Shown: positions 9,483-17,490 of the stretch, one piece after another
Position numbering within the stretch: the stretch's first letter is position 1
Layout of the letters: each line of letters starts with the position of its first letter
Source: Pseudoduganella albidiflava
Lineage (GTDB): Bacteria; Pseudomonadota; Gammaproteobacteria; Burkholderiales; Burkholderiaceae_D
Assembly: GCF_004322755.1 (NCBI RefSeq)
Contig: NZ_CP036401.1
Span: forward strand, 4,464,001-4,528,000
Direction: 5' to 3'
Length of the DNA stretch: 64,000 nucleotides
Notes under the pieces: generated by a model
Seen by the model: only the letters and a program-made list of their open reading frames with translations
Databases searched by the model: none
Told to the model about the DNA's origin: nothing
Program-made: the position numbers and the translations under genes

Positions 9483-10382
9483 TCAGCCATCGTCACCGCC
9501 ATCTTCGCGGCCATCCAGCGCGCGCACCAGCAGCACATCGCACGGCAACTGCTGCATCAGGTCTTCGCTCTTGCTGCCGATGAACACCCGCGCCACGGCC
9601 GACTGCCGGTGCACGCCCAGCACCACCAGCCCGATCCCCTCTTCGACGACATGGCGCGTGAGGGCTTCCGTGACCAGCCCGTGGCCCGCCGCGATGCGAA
9701 TGCGCGCGCGCTCGGCCAGGGCCAGCGGGCAGCGTTCGAGGAAGCGCTCGCTTTTTTCCTGCACTTCCCGCATGGCGTCGGCAGGCATGACCGGAGCCGC
9801 GTCCGCCCCCTCTTCCAGCACGTGCAGCAGCGTGACCGGACGGCCGGGGAACAGGCGGATGGCGGTATCGAGCGCCCGGCGCGACGCGGCTGAAAAATCG
9901 TTCGCGACCAGGATGCGGCCATAGCTGCCGCGGGCGCGCTGCCGCACCACGAGCAGCGGATGGGCCAGTTCCTGCGCCAGGCGCGCCGCGGTCGAGCCCA
10001 GGATGATCTCCTGCACGGGCGCATGCGTCGAGGCGCCGATCACGACCAGCGCATCGGTGAACGTGGCCGCGGCGTCGAGGATGGCATCGGTCACGTCGCC
10101 ATCGAGCACCTGCAGGGCCGGCACCAGGCCCGTGCCGGCGAATTCCTCGGCCAGTTCGGCGCGCGCGGCCGGCGCGAAGGCATGGCCGGTATTGCCGCCG
10201 TCCAGCCAGGCCGAGACTTCCTCGGGCGTGCTGGGGCCTTCCTGCACGACCAGCACGGTGAGATCGGCGCGCCATTCGAGGGCCAGCTGTTTCGCGCGGT
10301 CCAGCGGGCGGTCGCAGCGGGCGGTCATGTCGGTGGCCAGCAGCAGGCGCCGCGGCGGTGGATTGTCGGTTGGATCGTTCAC
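9483..10382 (-). CDS. Universal stress protein with two UspA domains
   Basis: 299 residues in two tandem UspA folds (about 1-148 and 155-290). Each begins with a beta strand motif (LLLATDMT; RILVANDFS) and ends with the nucleotide-loop region: VIGAS...ILGSTAA and VLGVHR...FIGSKSED. The nucleotide-binding glycines are partly conserved. It is the first gene of an apparent operon with the antiporter, and a Usp fused or linked to cation transport is a common pairing for stress adjustment. ATG at 10382. Confidence 0.9.
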   Translation of the reverse strand: MNDPTDNPPPRRLLLATDMTARCDRPLDRAKQLALEWRADLTVLVVQEGPSTPEEVSAWLDGGNTGHAFAPAARAELAEEFAGTGLVPALQVLDGDVTDAILDAAATFTDALVVIGASTHAPVQEIILGSTAARLAQELAHPLLVVRQRARGSYGRILVANDFSAASRRALDTAIRLFPGRPVTLLHVLEEGADAAPVMPADAMREVQEKSERFLERCPLALAERARIRIAAGHGLVTEALTRHVVEEGIGLVVLGVHRQSAVARVFIGSKSEDLMQQLPCDVLLVRALDGREDGGDDG

Positions 10383-10533
10383 ATCACTCCTTGTCGCTCA
10401 ACAGGTAACAAGTGTCGACACTGTAACGTTTCCTGGCGATCGATGACCACGCGTTAGGCCGGCGGAGCCGATCCAGTACGACGGCGGATGGCCGCGGGGT
10501 CGTGCCGGCGGGCGCGCGCCGCTGGCGCCTGTT

Positions 10534-10576
10534 GTGACAAAGCACGCATTTTTTGCGGGTGGCGGTTTGCTATGCT
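10534..10576 (+). promoter_or_regulatory. Promoter candidate upstream of the GNAT-GFA operon (twin of 12905-12946)
   Basis: Begins GTGACAAAGC and ends TTTGCTATGCT, 82 bp before the GNAT start codon. TATGCT fits a -10 box. The -35 is not clear, with GCATTT about 18 bp upstream the best candidate. A closely similar block of nearly the same length sits at the same distance upstream of the DUF1877-fosA pair, which supports function. Confidence 0.5.
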
Positions 10577-10658
10577 TCCCGGCTGTTGCATCAGCAAAAT
10601 GACAAGCGCCGGCAAATCCGCCTTCCGCAAGGGCGGACCGCACATCGAGGGGACCATC

Positions 10659-11117
10659 ATGACAGTACGACGCTATGCCAGCGGCGACTTTCCGGCAATC
10701 TGCCGCATCTACGAGGACGCCAGGCGCGCCGAACTGCAATTCGAGGCGGGCAGTGTCGAGATCACGCCACTGGACCGGGACCCGGCCCTCCTCGCGGCTT
10801 TCCACGAATCGACCGTGTCCGTGTTCGAGGCCGGCGAGGTGGTCGGCTTCGCCGCTGTCCACGGCGCGCAGTTGCGGGCGCTGTTCGTCCTGGGCGATGC
10901 GCGCGGAACGGGCGTCGGTACCAGCCTGTTGCGCAGTGTCCTCGACAGTACGCCAGGGCTCGTCCTGAACGTGGCGAAATCCAATGCCGGCGCGCGGCGG
11001 TTCTATGCAAGGCATGGCTTCGTCGCCGTCGGCAGCGTGACGCGGCAGTATGGCGGCGCCGCCATCGACTATGTAACGATGGCAACCGGTAACGGCCTGC
11101 CCGGAGCCCGGCAATGA
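10659..11117 (+). CDS. GNAT family N-acetyltransferase
   Basis: 152 residues. The acetyl-CoA-binding motif A reads LRALFVLGDARGTGVGTSLL (about 70-89), followed by the family's NVAKSNAGARRFYARHGF. The start MTVRRYAS was chosen because GAGGGG lies 7 nt upstream; an in-frame extension to 10488 lacks family similarity. The substrate is unknown. The gene overlaps the next one by 4 nt, so it forms an operon with the GFA protein. Confidence 0.88.
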   Translation: MTVRRYASGDFPAICRIYEDARRAELQFEAGSVEITPLDRDPALLAAFHESTVSVFEAGEVVGFAAVHGAQLRALFVLGDARGTGVGTSLLRSVLDSTPGLVLNVAKSNAGARRFYARHGFVAVGSVTRQYGGAAIDYVTMATGNGLPGARQ

Positions 11118-11524
11118 CAAGCTCGATGAAGACCTACCACGGCAGCTGCCATTGCGGCGCGGTGCGCTTCGAAGCCGACATCGACCTGGCCCGGGGCACG
11201 CTGCGCTGCAACTGTTCGATCTGCCTGAAGGCGCGCTTCTGGCCGGCCATCGTGCAGCCGGATGCTTTCAGGCTCCTGGCCGGCGCGGCCGAGCTCACGG
11301 AATACCGGTTCCTGACGAAGCGGGACCAGCACCTGTTCTGCCGCCATTGCGGCGTGCGGCCGTTCGTCATCGGCCGTTCGCCCAGGTGGGGCGAATTCTA
11401 CGGCGTGAATGTGACATGCCTGGACGACGCCACCGCCGAGGAACTGGCCAACGCGCCCATCACCTACCTCGACGGCAAGAACGATGACTGGGAAACGCCG
11501 CCGGTGGAGATTGGACACCTGTGA
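11114..11524 (+). CDS. GFA/CENP-V domain protein (glutathione-dependent formaldehyde-activating-like)
   Basis: 136 residues with the complete zinc-ligand set of the family: CHCGAVRF (structural and catalytic Cys), CNCSIC in the middle and CRHCGVRPF. Members bind two zinc ions, and some condense formaldehyde with glutathione, but most are of unknown substrate, so detoxification is only an inference. Translationally coupled to the upstream GNAT gene through ATGA. Confidence 0.88.
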   Translation: MTSSMKTYHGSCHCGAVRFEADIDLARGTLRCNCSICLKARFWPAIVQPDAFRLLAGAAELTEYRFLTKRDQHLFCRHCGVRPFVIGRSPRWGEFYGVNVTCLDDATAEELANAPITYLDGKNDDWETPPVEIGHL

Positions 11525-11600
11525 CCGGCATGCTTGTACTTGGCCGCTTGTATGGCCCGCTTGTATCTGGCCGGCTTGTATTTGGCACTCGTATTCGGCC
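11525..11600. repeat. Imperfect short tandem repeats downstream of the GFA gene
   Basis: Four degenerate units of 15-17 bp built on GGCCxGCTTGTAT follow the stop codon directly. There is no ORF. This is one of several short tandem arrays placed at gene ends in this window. Confidence 0.6.
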
Positions 11601-11682
11601 TCCAATAAATCGCGCCAGCGGGCTGGACCGGGCAGCCGCCGTGGACTAAGCTGTCCGCTCACCTATCCATTGGAGGAACGCC

Positions 11683-12162
11683 ATGGTTGCGAAGAACACC
11701 ATCTGTCTCTGGTTCGATGGCACGGCACTGGACGCCGCACTGTTTTACGCGGAGACCTTCCCCGACAGCGCCATGGGCGCCGTCCACCGGGCGCCCGGCG
11801 ACTACCCCGCGGGCCAGGAAGGCGACGTGCTGACCGTTGAGTTCACCGTGGCCGGCATCCCCTGCATCGGCCTCAATGGCGGGCCGGAATTCAGGCACAG
11901 CGAAGCGTTCTCTTTCCAGATCGCCACCGACGACCAGGAGGAAACCGACCGCCTGTGGAACGCGATCGTCGGCAACGGCGGCCAGGAAAGCCAGTGCGGC
12001 TGGTGCAAGGACCGGTGGGGCCTGTCGTGGCAGATCACGCCGCGCGCGCTGGTCGCGGCGTTCACCGATCCCGACCGGGCCGCGGCCAAGCGCGCCTTCG
12101 AAGCGATGATGGGCATGCGCAAGATCGACATCGCCACGATCGAGGCGGCGCGGCGCGGTTGA
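11683..12162 (+). CDS. VOC/PhnB-like superfamily protein
   Basis: 159 residues of the glyoxalase-fold family often misannotated as 3-demethylubiquinone 3-methyltransferase. Typical features are the opening NTICLWFDGTALDAALFYAETF, the ending-strand pattern SFQIATDDQEETDRLWNAI and CGWCKDRWGLSWQITP. These proteins lack an established reaction. The start ATG follows GGAGG at 11673-11677. Convergent with the next gene. Confidence 0.85.
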   Translation: MVAKNTICLWFDGTALDAALFYAETFPDSAMGAVHRAPGDYPAGQEGDVLTVEFTVAGIPCIGLNGGPEFRHSEAFSFQIATDDQEETDRLWNAIVGNGGQESQCGWCKDRWGLSWQITPRALVAAFTDPDRAAAKRAFEAMMGMRKIDIATIEAARRG

Positions 12163-12184
12163 CGCCCGCGCCCGCCGGCGGCGG

Positions 12185-12670
12185 TCAGCGATCGGGGGTG
12201 GCGGCCGGTACCGGGCGCCGCCTGATGAGCGCACTGCCATCCATCGGCCAGCTTTTTGCTTCCCGCCTGGCTTTCTTCAGCCATGCGAACGTTGCATCGA
12301 TCATGGCCACCTGGATTTCCGCCTCCCGGACAGCCGCTTCGTCGCCGCGCTTGCGGATGTACGCGACCAGGCCCTGGACCACCGCATCGGCCTGCAGCTT
12401 CAGGATATCGATATCGGTGGCGCTTTTCACGAAGCCGAAGCAGCACGGCCCGTCCATGAATTCGGGATCGTTGAAATAGCACTGATAGGCCGCCTCGACC
12501 AGCAACGCGTCCATATCCGCGGGGCCACGCCCCTGGCCGACGTCGACGCCGGCCAGCTGGCCGAGGGCGGCGATGCCCGCGCACATCTGCTGTTCGGCGT
12601 CGCCCCACCCCCGGAGCCTGGTACGGTTTGCAGCGGGCAGTTCATTCGGCACTTCGTTCTTGTCGTTCAC
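12185..12670 (-). CDS. Hypothetical protein, 161 residues
   Basis: A soluble, mostly helical protein without signal peptide or membrane segment. Its composition and codon use match the neighbours, and an AGGAG-type site precedes the ATG at 12670. No family was recognised. Two Cys pairs (QMCAG and GPCCFG) stand out. Convergent with the VOC gene 22 bp away. The upstream 357-bp gap contains no further gene. Confidence 0.75.
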   Translation of the reverse strand: MNDKNEVPNELPAANRTRLRGWGDAEQQMCAGIAALGQLAGVDVGQGRGPADMDALLVEAAYQCYFNDPEFMDGPCCFGFVKSATDIDILKLQADAVVQGLVAYIRKRGDEAAVREAEIQVAMIDATFAWLKKARREAKSWPMDGSALIRRRPVPAATPDR

Positions 12671-12904
12671 GGTTGGTTCTCCTCATGGCAAGGGTTACTC
12701 GGCAGTGAGTGAGACAACGACCAGTTCGATTGGTTCCTGCCCCGTCCAGGCTGGCGTCGCCATCCGCCTTGCGGTGCTTCGGCAAGTCAGGAGTGCTTCT
12801 GCAAGCCTGCTTCTGCAAGCCTTCGGCGGCGCCGTCATCCGCGATCACGGTCCCAGTCCTTCATCCTTCTCTCGTTCGGTTAGTTGCATTTGCCGAGACA
12901 TGCC

Positions 12905-12946
12905 GTGACAATGCGTGCATTTCTGCCGCGTGCATTTTGCTATGCT
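12905..12946 (+). promoter_or_regulatory. Promoter candidate upstream of DUF1877-fosA (twin of 10534-10576)
   Basis: Starts GTGACAATGC and ends TTTTGCTATGCT, 81 bp before the DUF1877 start. Its resemblance over 42 bp to the block upstream of the GNAT-GFA operon, with the same leader length, suggests the same promoter class. The rest of the 357-bp gap (12671-13027) shows no gene. Confidence 0.5.
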
Positions 12947-13027
12947 CGCCACTCGTTCGCTCTGGCCGGCAATTACAATGCCCGCGCCAGGGTCGCGGCC
13001 CCTTTCACCTTACCCAACGGAGTTCTC

Positions 13028-13504
13028 ATGTCGATGATCGGCCACTTTCTCGCCGTGCCACAAACCGAACTGGAGGCGCTGCGCGCCGATCCGGAGCAGA
13101 TCGACGAGGTCCTGTTCACCCAGCATGAAGACGACGCGCTGGACATCGAAAAAGCCTGGCACGGCATCCATTTCCTGCTGACGGGCCAGGTCGGCCCCGC
13201 CGCCGGCCCCCTGGGCAACGTTGTGTTCGGGCAGGCCCCCATCAGCGAGGAAGATCTGGGCTATGGCCCGGCGATGGGCACCGACGCGGCGGACGTGGCG
13301 GCGATCGCGGCGGCGCTCGACGGGGTGACGGACGATGAACTGCGCGCCCGCTTCGACCCCGCCGCGATGGACGAGGTGTACCCCAACATCTGGGATGAAG
13401 GCGAGGAAGCGATGGACTACCTCGCCACGCACCTGCAAAGCCTGCGCGCGTTCTACCGGGATGCGGCGGCCCGGGGCCACGCCGTCATCACCTGGCTGGG
13501 CTGA
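13028..13504 (+). CDS. DUF1877 family protein
   Basis: 158 residues. The order of conserved blocks matches DUF1877: MIGHFLAVP at the start, LDIEKAWHGIHFLLTG, YGPAMGTDAADVAAIAAAL and a C-terminal LQSLRAFYRDAAARG. The family's function is unknown, and related proteins occur in stress and toxin-immunity contexts. CGGAG precedes the ATG by 7 nt; longer frames upstream run through the promoter. Followed after 13 bp by the FosA-like gene. Confidence 0.85.
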   Translation: MSMIGHFLAVPQTELEALRADPEQIDEVLFTQHEDDALDIEKAWHGIHFLLTGQVGPAAGPLGNVVFGQAPISEEDLGYGPAMGTDAADVAAIAAALDGVTDDELRARFDPAAMDEVYPNIWDEGEEAMDYLATHLQSLRAFYRDAAARGHAVITWLG

Positions 13505-13517
13505 ACGGCGGGACGGC

Positions 13518-13928
13518 ATGATTTCCGCGCTCAACCACATCACGCTGTCCGTCTCCGACCTGGAGACGTCGTTCGCTTTCTATGCCGAGACGCTGGGCTT
13601 CCGGCCGCGGGCGAAATGGGCGCGGGGCGCCTACCTGTCCGCCGGCGAACTGTGGCTGTGCCTCACGCTCGACAGGCAATGCCGGAGCGGGCCGCTGGCC
13701 GAATACACCCATATCGCCTTCACCGTGGACGAGGCGCGGTTCGCGGCCCATGCCGCCGCGCTGGAAGCTCGCGGCGTCACGCCATGGCAGCAGAACAGCA
13801 GCGAAGGCGATTCGCTGTATTTCCTCGACCCGGACGGGCACAAGCTGGAGATCCACGCCGGCAGCCTGGCATCGCGCCTGGCATCGCTGCGCGTGGCGCC
13901 CTATGACGGGTTGACGCTGTTCGACTGA
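13518..13928 (+). CDS. fosA: FosA-like glutathione transferase (VOC fold)
   Basis: 136 residues collinear with fosfomycin-inactivating FosA, which opens the epoxide of fosfomycin with glutathione using Mn2+ and K+. Metal ligands are in place (His7 in NHIT, His65 in YTHIAF, Glu111 in KLEIH), as are Thr9, Trp46, the K+ loop NSSEGDS and Arg120. The family WKQNRSEG reads WQQNSSEG here, so the active-site Lys and the following Arg are Gln91 and Ser94. Phosphonate binding may therefore be altered. A native housekeeping copy is likely, and resistance is not demonstrated. Confidence 0.82.
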   Translation: MISALNHITLSVSDLETSFAFYAETLGFRPRAKWARGAYLSAGELWLCLTLDRQCRSGPLAEYTHIAFTVDEARFAAHAAALEARGVTPWQQNSSEGDSLYFLDPDGHKLEIHAGSLASRLASLRVAPYDGLTLFD

Positions 13929-13950
13929 ACGCGCCAGCCCGACCGGCGCG

Positions 13951-16170
13951 CTAGGCTTCCAGCACGAACGCCGCGGCCTGGAAGTCCCCCGCCATGTCCA
14001 CCGCCAGCCCGTGCCCCATCCAATAGGCGCCGCTGGCCCGCTTCGGCGTCTGCGCCACGGCCTTGCCTGCAATCGCGCGCAGCGCATAGGTCTTGTTCGG
14101 ATCGAGACCGCGCAATTGAATGCGCGGCGGTGCCTCGCGCAAGCCGCTCGAATGCAGGAACGCGAAGAGCACGGCCTGGCCGCCGTCCTGCGCCACCGAC
14201 AGCGTGGCCGAGCGGCGCGAGCCGCCTTGTGGCGACACCAGCCGGTACAGCTTGCCCTGCTGGACGGCCTTGCGGATGGTCTTGTATTCGGCGACGAGCT
14301 GCCGGGCCTTGGCGAAGTCCTCGTCCTTCCAGTGATTCAGGTTGGCGCCGATGCCCAGGCCGCCCTGCATGGCGGACAGGAAGCGGTATTCCAGCGACGT
14401 CACGCGCCGGTTGACGAAGTTCGGCGCATCGGTCACCCAGGCCATCATGATGGCCGGCGTGTAGGCGCGCGTAAAACCGTCCTGTATCAGCAGGCGGTCG
14501 AACGGATCGGTGTTATCGGACGTCCACACCTGCTCGGTCAGCGCCATGATGCCCAGGTCGACACGGCCGCCGCCGCTGGCGCAGGATTCGATTTCCACCT
14601 TCGGGTGGCGCCGGCGCAGCTCGCCCAGAAGCTTGTACAAATTGTCGACATAGGCCACGTACAGCCGCTGCTGCTCGGCCGGCGCCACTTCCGGCCAGCC
14701 CGGTTCCGACCATGCGCGGTTGTGGTCCCACTTCAGGAAGGCGATGTCGTGCTCCTTCAGCAGGCGGTCCAGCATGGCCAGGAGGTGCTCGTACACGTCC
14801 TTGCGCGCCAGGTTCAGCACCAGCTGGGTGCGCGCTTCGGAGCGCGGCCGGCCGGGGAAGTGGATCACCCAGTCCGGGTGGGCGCGATACAGGTCGCTGT
14901 CGGGGTTGACCATCTCCGGCTCCACCCAGAGGCCGAACTCCATGCCGAGATCCCGCACGCGCCGGATCAGCGGCTGCAGGCCGTTCGGGAACTTCTTGCG
15001 GTTGACGACCCAGTCGCCCAGGCCGGCCTTGTCGCTGCTGCGCGAGCCGAACCAGCCGTCGTCCATCACGAAGCGTTCCACGCCGATGCTGGCCGCCTTC
15101 TCCGCCAGCGCGGTCTGCCCCGCCTCGTCGACGGCGAACAGCGTGGCTTCCCAGGAGTTGTAGAGAACCGGCCGCAGGCGCGGGGTCGGGGCGCCCGGCA
15201 GGATCTTCTCCCGCTGGTAGCGGTGGAACACGCGCGATGCGCCGCCGAAGCCTTCGCTGGAATAACCGGCGTGGAACACGGGCGATGCCAGCTTCTCGCC
15301 CGGCTTCAGGCGATAGGCGAAATCGAACGGGTTGTAGCCGGCCGTCGTGCGCAGGCCGCCCAGCGCATCCATGTCGACATGGATGCGCCACGAGCCGCTC
15401 CAGCCCAGCGCGCCGAACCATACCGGGCCGGCCTCCTCTTCCGTCGCGCCGCGGCTGATGGCGATCCACGGGTTGGCCTGGTGCGACGTCACGCCCTTGC
15501 GGGTTTCGATCACGATCGAGCCGGGCACGATCGGGCGCGTCTGCAACGCGAACTCGCCCGCCCAGCGGCCGGTGAGGTAGGAGACCCGGTAATCGTCGCT
15601 GTACGGCAGGTTGATGGCGGCCGCCGCCAGCTGGTCGACCTGGATCCAGCTGGCGGTGCGGTTCTCCACCACGGCCGAGCGGGCCAGGATGCCGGTGGCG
15701 GCATCCATCGCATAGGTCAGCGTGACGTGCACCGCGCGGCTCACGTCCTTCAGCCGGATGACGATGCGGTCGCCGTCGACACGGTGGTCGACATGGCGCA
15801 GCACGAGATCGCGCACGCCGTCGGGAAACGTCACCTTCAGGGCCGGCTCCACGGTCAGCCCGCCGCCGAAGCCCGGATATTCGAACGGCGTGAGGTTGAC
15901 CGGCATTTCGTTGGACGAGTTTTCCGGCACCGGCACGGGCGCCGGCAGCTTGTCCTCGGGTGCCAGCGCGCTGCCCCAGTACAGCGCCTGCAACTGGCCA
16001 TCCTGGTTGACACCGAACGCGTACGTCACACCGGCGCCATCGAGCCGGAACACCTTGCCGGCTTCATCGACCGAAGGCCGGGCCCATGCCGGGCCGCCGA
16101 GGGCGATGCCGGCGAGGCCGCCGAGAAGTTGCGTGCACAGGGTACGGCGGCGCTGGTCGATGTCGCTCAT
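13951..16170 (-). CDS. Alpha-galactosidase, glycoside hydrolase family 36
   Basis: 739 residues. A Tat/Sec-like N-terminus (RRRTLCTQLLGGLAGIALG) is followed by the N-terminal beta-sandwich and the (beta/alpha)8 barrel. Family motifs: DDGWFGSR, FLKWDHNR with the nucleophilic Asp, and ESCASGGGRVDLG with the acid/base Asp. It releases alpha-1,6-galactose from oligosaccharides such as raffinose or galactomannan side chains, probably in the periplasm. It lies 15 bp downstream of the GntR gene on the same strand, so the two are probably co-transcribed with the adjacent pectin locus in view. Confidence 0.93.
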   Translation of the reverse strand: MSDIDQRRRTLCTQLLGGLAGIALGGPAWARPSVDEAGKVFRLDGAGVTYAFGVNQDGQLQALYWGSALAPEDKLPAPVPVPENSSNEMPVNLTPFEYPGFGGGLTVEPALKVTFPDGVRDLVLRHVDHRVDGDRIVIRLKDVSRAVHVTLTYAMDAATGILARSAVVENRTASWIQVDQLAAAAINLPYSDDYRVSYLTGRWAGEFALQTRPIVPGSIVIETRKGVTSHQANPWIAISRGATEEEAGPVWFGALGWSGSWRIHVDMDALGGLRTTAGYNPFDFAYRLKPGEKLASPVFHAGYSSEGFGGASRVFHRYQREKILPGAPTPRLRPVLYNSWEATLFAVDEAGQTALAEKAASIGVERFVMDDGWFGSRSSDKAGLGDWVVNRKKFPNGLQPLIRRVRDLGMEFGLWVEPEMVNPDSDLYRAHPDWVIHFPGRPRSEARTQLVLNLARKDVYEHLLAMLDRLLKEHDIAFLKWDHNRAWSEPGWPEVAPAEQQRLYVAYVDNLYKLLGELRRRHPKVEIESCASGGGRVDLGIMALTEQVWTSDNTDPFDRLLIQDGFTRAYTPAIMMAWVTDAPNFVNRRVTSLEYRFLSAMQGGLGIGANLNHWKDEDFAKARQLVAEYKTIRKAVQQGKLYRLVSPQGGSRRSATLSVAQDGGQAVLFAFLHSSGLREAPPRIQLRGLDPNKTYALRAIAGKAVAQTPKRASGAYWMGHGLAVDMAGDFQAAAFVLEA

Positions 16171-16185
16171 GGGTGGCTTGTCTCG

Positions 16186-17115
16186 CTATCGTTGGTTTGG
16201 GGGTGTTGGCTGGGCCTTTTGTTCCCTGGCCCGGATGCCCTGCAGCAGGGTGCTGCGGGACGAATTCAGGTGAATGCGCATGGCCTCGCGCGCGCCGGAG
16301 AAATCGCGCCGCGCCAGCGCCTGCAGGATGTCCAGGTGCTCGTGCGCCGCGTACTGGTTGCGGGCCAGTTCCTCGTCCTTGTCCCACTGGTAGTGATAGT
16401 GGAACACCAGCGATACCACGTCGTACAGGCTCTTCGCGAAGCGGTTGTGCAGCAGGCCGATGAGGAAGGTGTGGAAGTCGCGGTCGAGGGCGGGAAAATC
16501 CTTGTGCCGGGCCGGCATCACGGAGCCCAGCTGCTCGTGGCGGGCGATCAGGTCGGCCAGGTGCGCGAAGGCGGGATCGTCCGGCGGCAGCAGCGCGAAC
16601 TGGTCGATGGCGGCGAACTCGAACATCTGCCGCACGTCGGCCAGCTCCATCGCGAACGAGCGGTCGAACGCGCACAGGCGCCAGCCGCCGCGCGGCTTCT
16701 TCTCGATCAGGCCCGAGCGGGAAAACTCGATGAGGAACTCGCGCACGCTGATCGTGCCGGTGCCGGATGCGCGGGCCAGTTCGGCCTCGGAGAATTCCGC
16801 GCCGGGCGGCATGTCGCGCTGGTAGATGCGCTCCATCAGCACTTCGCGGATGCGGTCCGAGCCGGGCTGCAATTCGGCGATATCGAAATAATCCTTGCGG
16901 CGCGGCTTGCGCAGCAGGCGGCGTTCCTTCAGGTCGCCGATCAGGCCCTGGGCATGCAGGTGCGCCAGCACGCTGCGCACCGCGGTGCGGCTGCCCTCGA
17001 CCAGTTCGGCCATGTGCTGCTCGGTCGGCAGCGGTTCGCCGATCGCCACGTGATCGGCGATATGCTGGAGCAGCACGTTGGTGCTGCGCTTGAAGACGAG
17101 TGGTGGTCTGGCCAT
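16186..17115 (-). CDS. GntR family regulator with two winged-helix domains
   Basis: 309 residues. A first GntR-type winged helix (about 5-68: PLPTEQHMAELVEGSRTAVR) is followed directly by a second (about 78-145: EFSEAELARASGTGTISVRE) and then an FCD-like helical effector domain (about 155-290) with the His/Asp/Asn metal or ligand positions. Two DNA-binding heads in one GntR chain are unusual. It is divergent from the pectinase operon and upstream of the alpha-galactosidase, so control of both is likely. The shared 375-bp intergenic region holds two tandem-repeat arrays that could be its targets. Confidence 0.88.
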   Translation of the reverse strand: MARPPLVFKRSTNVLLQHIADHVAIGEPLPTEQHMAELVEGSRTAVRSVLAHLHAQGLIGDLKERRLLRKPRRKDYFDIAELQPGSDRIREVLMERIYQRDMPPGAEFSEAELARASGTGTISVREFLIEFSRSGLIEKKPRGGWRLCAFDRSFAMELADVRQMFEFAAIDQFALLPPDDPAFAHLADLIARHEQLGSVMPARHKDFPALDRDFHTFLIGLLHNRFAKSLYDVVSLVFHYHYQWDKDEELARNQYAAHEHLDILQALARRDFSGAREAMRIHLNSSRSTLLQGIRAREQKAQPTPPNQR

Positions 17116-17191
17116 GTGGTCTCGAAGAGGTATTCAATAAATTATAGCCCGGGATGTGCGGCGGAGGCGGAAACCCGGCCGGTCGCCTGGA

Positions 17192-17276
17192 TGGTTACCG
17201 GATCGGTCACCGCGTGGTTACCGGGTTGGTTACCGCGTGGTTACCGGGTTCGTTACCCGACTGGTGACCGGTGATC
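17192..17276. repeat. Tandem array of seven GGTnACC units between GntR and pectin operon
   Basis: Units of 11-13 bp repeat the near-palindromic GGTTACCG (variants GGTCACC, GTTACCC, GGTGACC). The array begins 77 bp upstream of the GntR start codon. Regular spacing near one helical turn would suit cooperative protein binding, but slippage alone could also produce it. Confidence 0.75.
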
Positions 17277-17385
17277 GCCGGCTGGCCGGCGAACTGGTCA
17301 CCTTCTTGAGCAAGTGCGCCGGCGGCGTGCAGCACGCCGAAACATCGCTACACTGTGTCCGTTATTTATTAAGTACTGCCAAGCT

Positions 17386-17433
17386 CATGTACTTCATCAT
17401 GTACTTCATCATGTACTTCATCATGTACTTCAA
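17386..17433. repeat. Four 12-bp tandem repeats (CATGTACTTCAT) before the pectin operon
   Basis: Three perfect copies and one with a final A lie 57 bp upstream of the first GH28 start, flanked on both sides by AAGTACTGCC (17371-17380) and similar sequence (GTACTGCC at 17442, AAGTACTGCC at 17457). They sit in the expected promoter region of the operon and are a candidate operator array for the divergent GntR regulator. Confidence 0.8.
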
Positions 17434-17490
17434 TGTATCAGGTACTGCCATTCATCAAGTACTGCCGAACCAAGCCGACAAGGACCGCCA

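Noticed and set aside
13518..13928. Acquired fosfomycin resistance gene
   Set aside because: No mobile context, codon use matches the chromosome, and a key Lys is changed.
16064..17137. 357-codon frame overlapping the GntR gene
   Set aside because: Arg-rich shadow in another frame of the same strand; the GntR motifs are in the chosen frame.
14011..17274. 1087-codon open frame opposite the alpha-galactosidase and GntR genes
   Set aside because: It is an antisense shadow of high-GC coding DNA. It has no family motifs and is Arg/His/Gln rich, whereas the minus-strand frames carry full catalytic motifs.
17386..17433. CRISPR array
   Set aside because: Units are 12 bp with no spacers; they are simple tandem repeats. 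The same holds for the other arrays.
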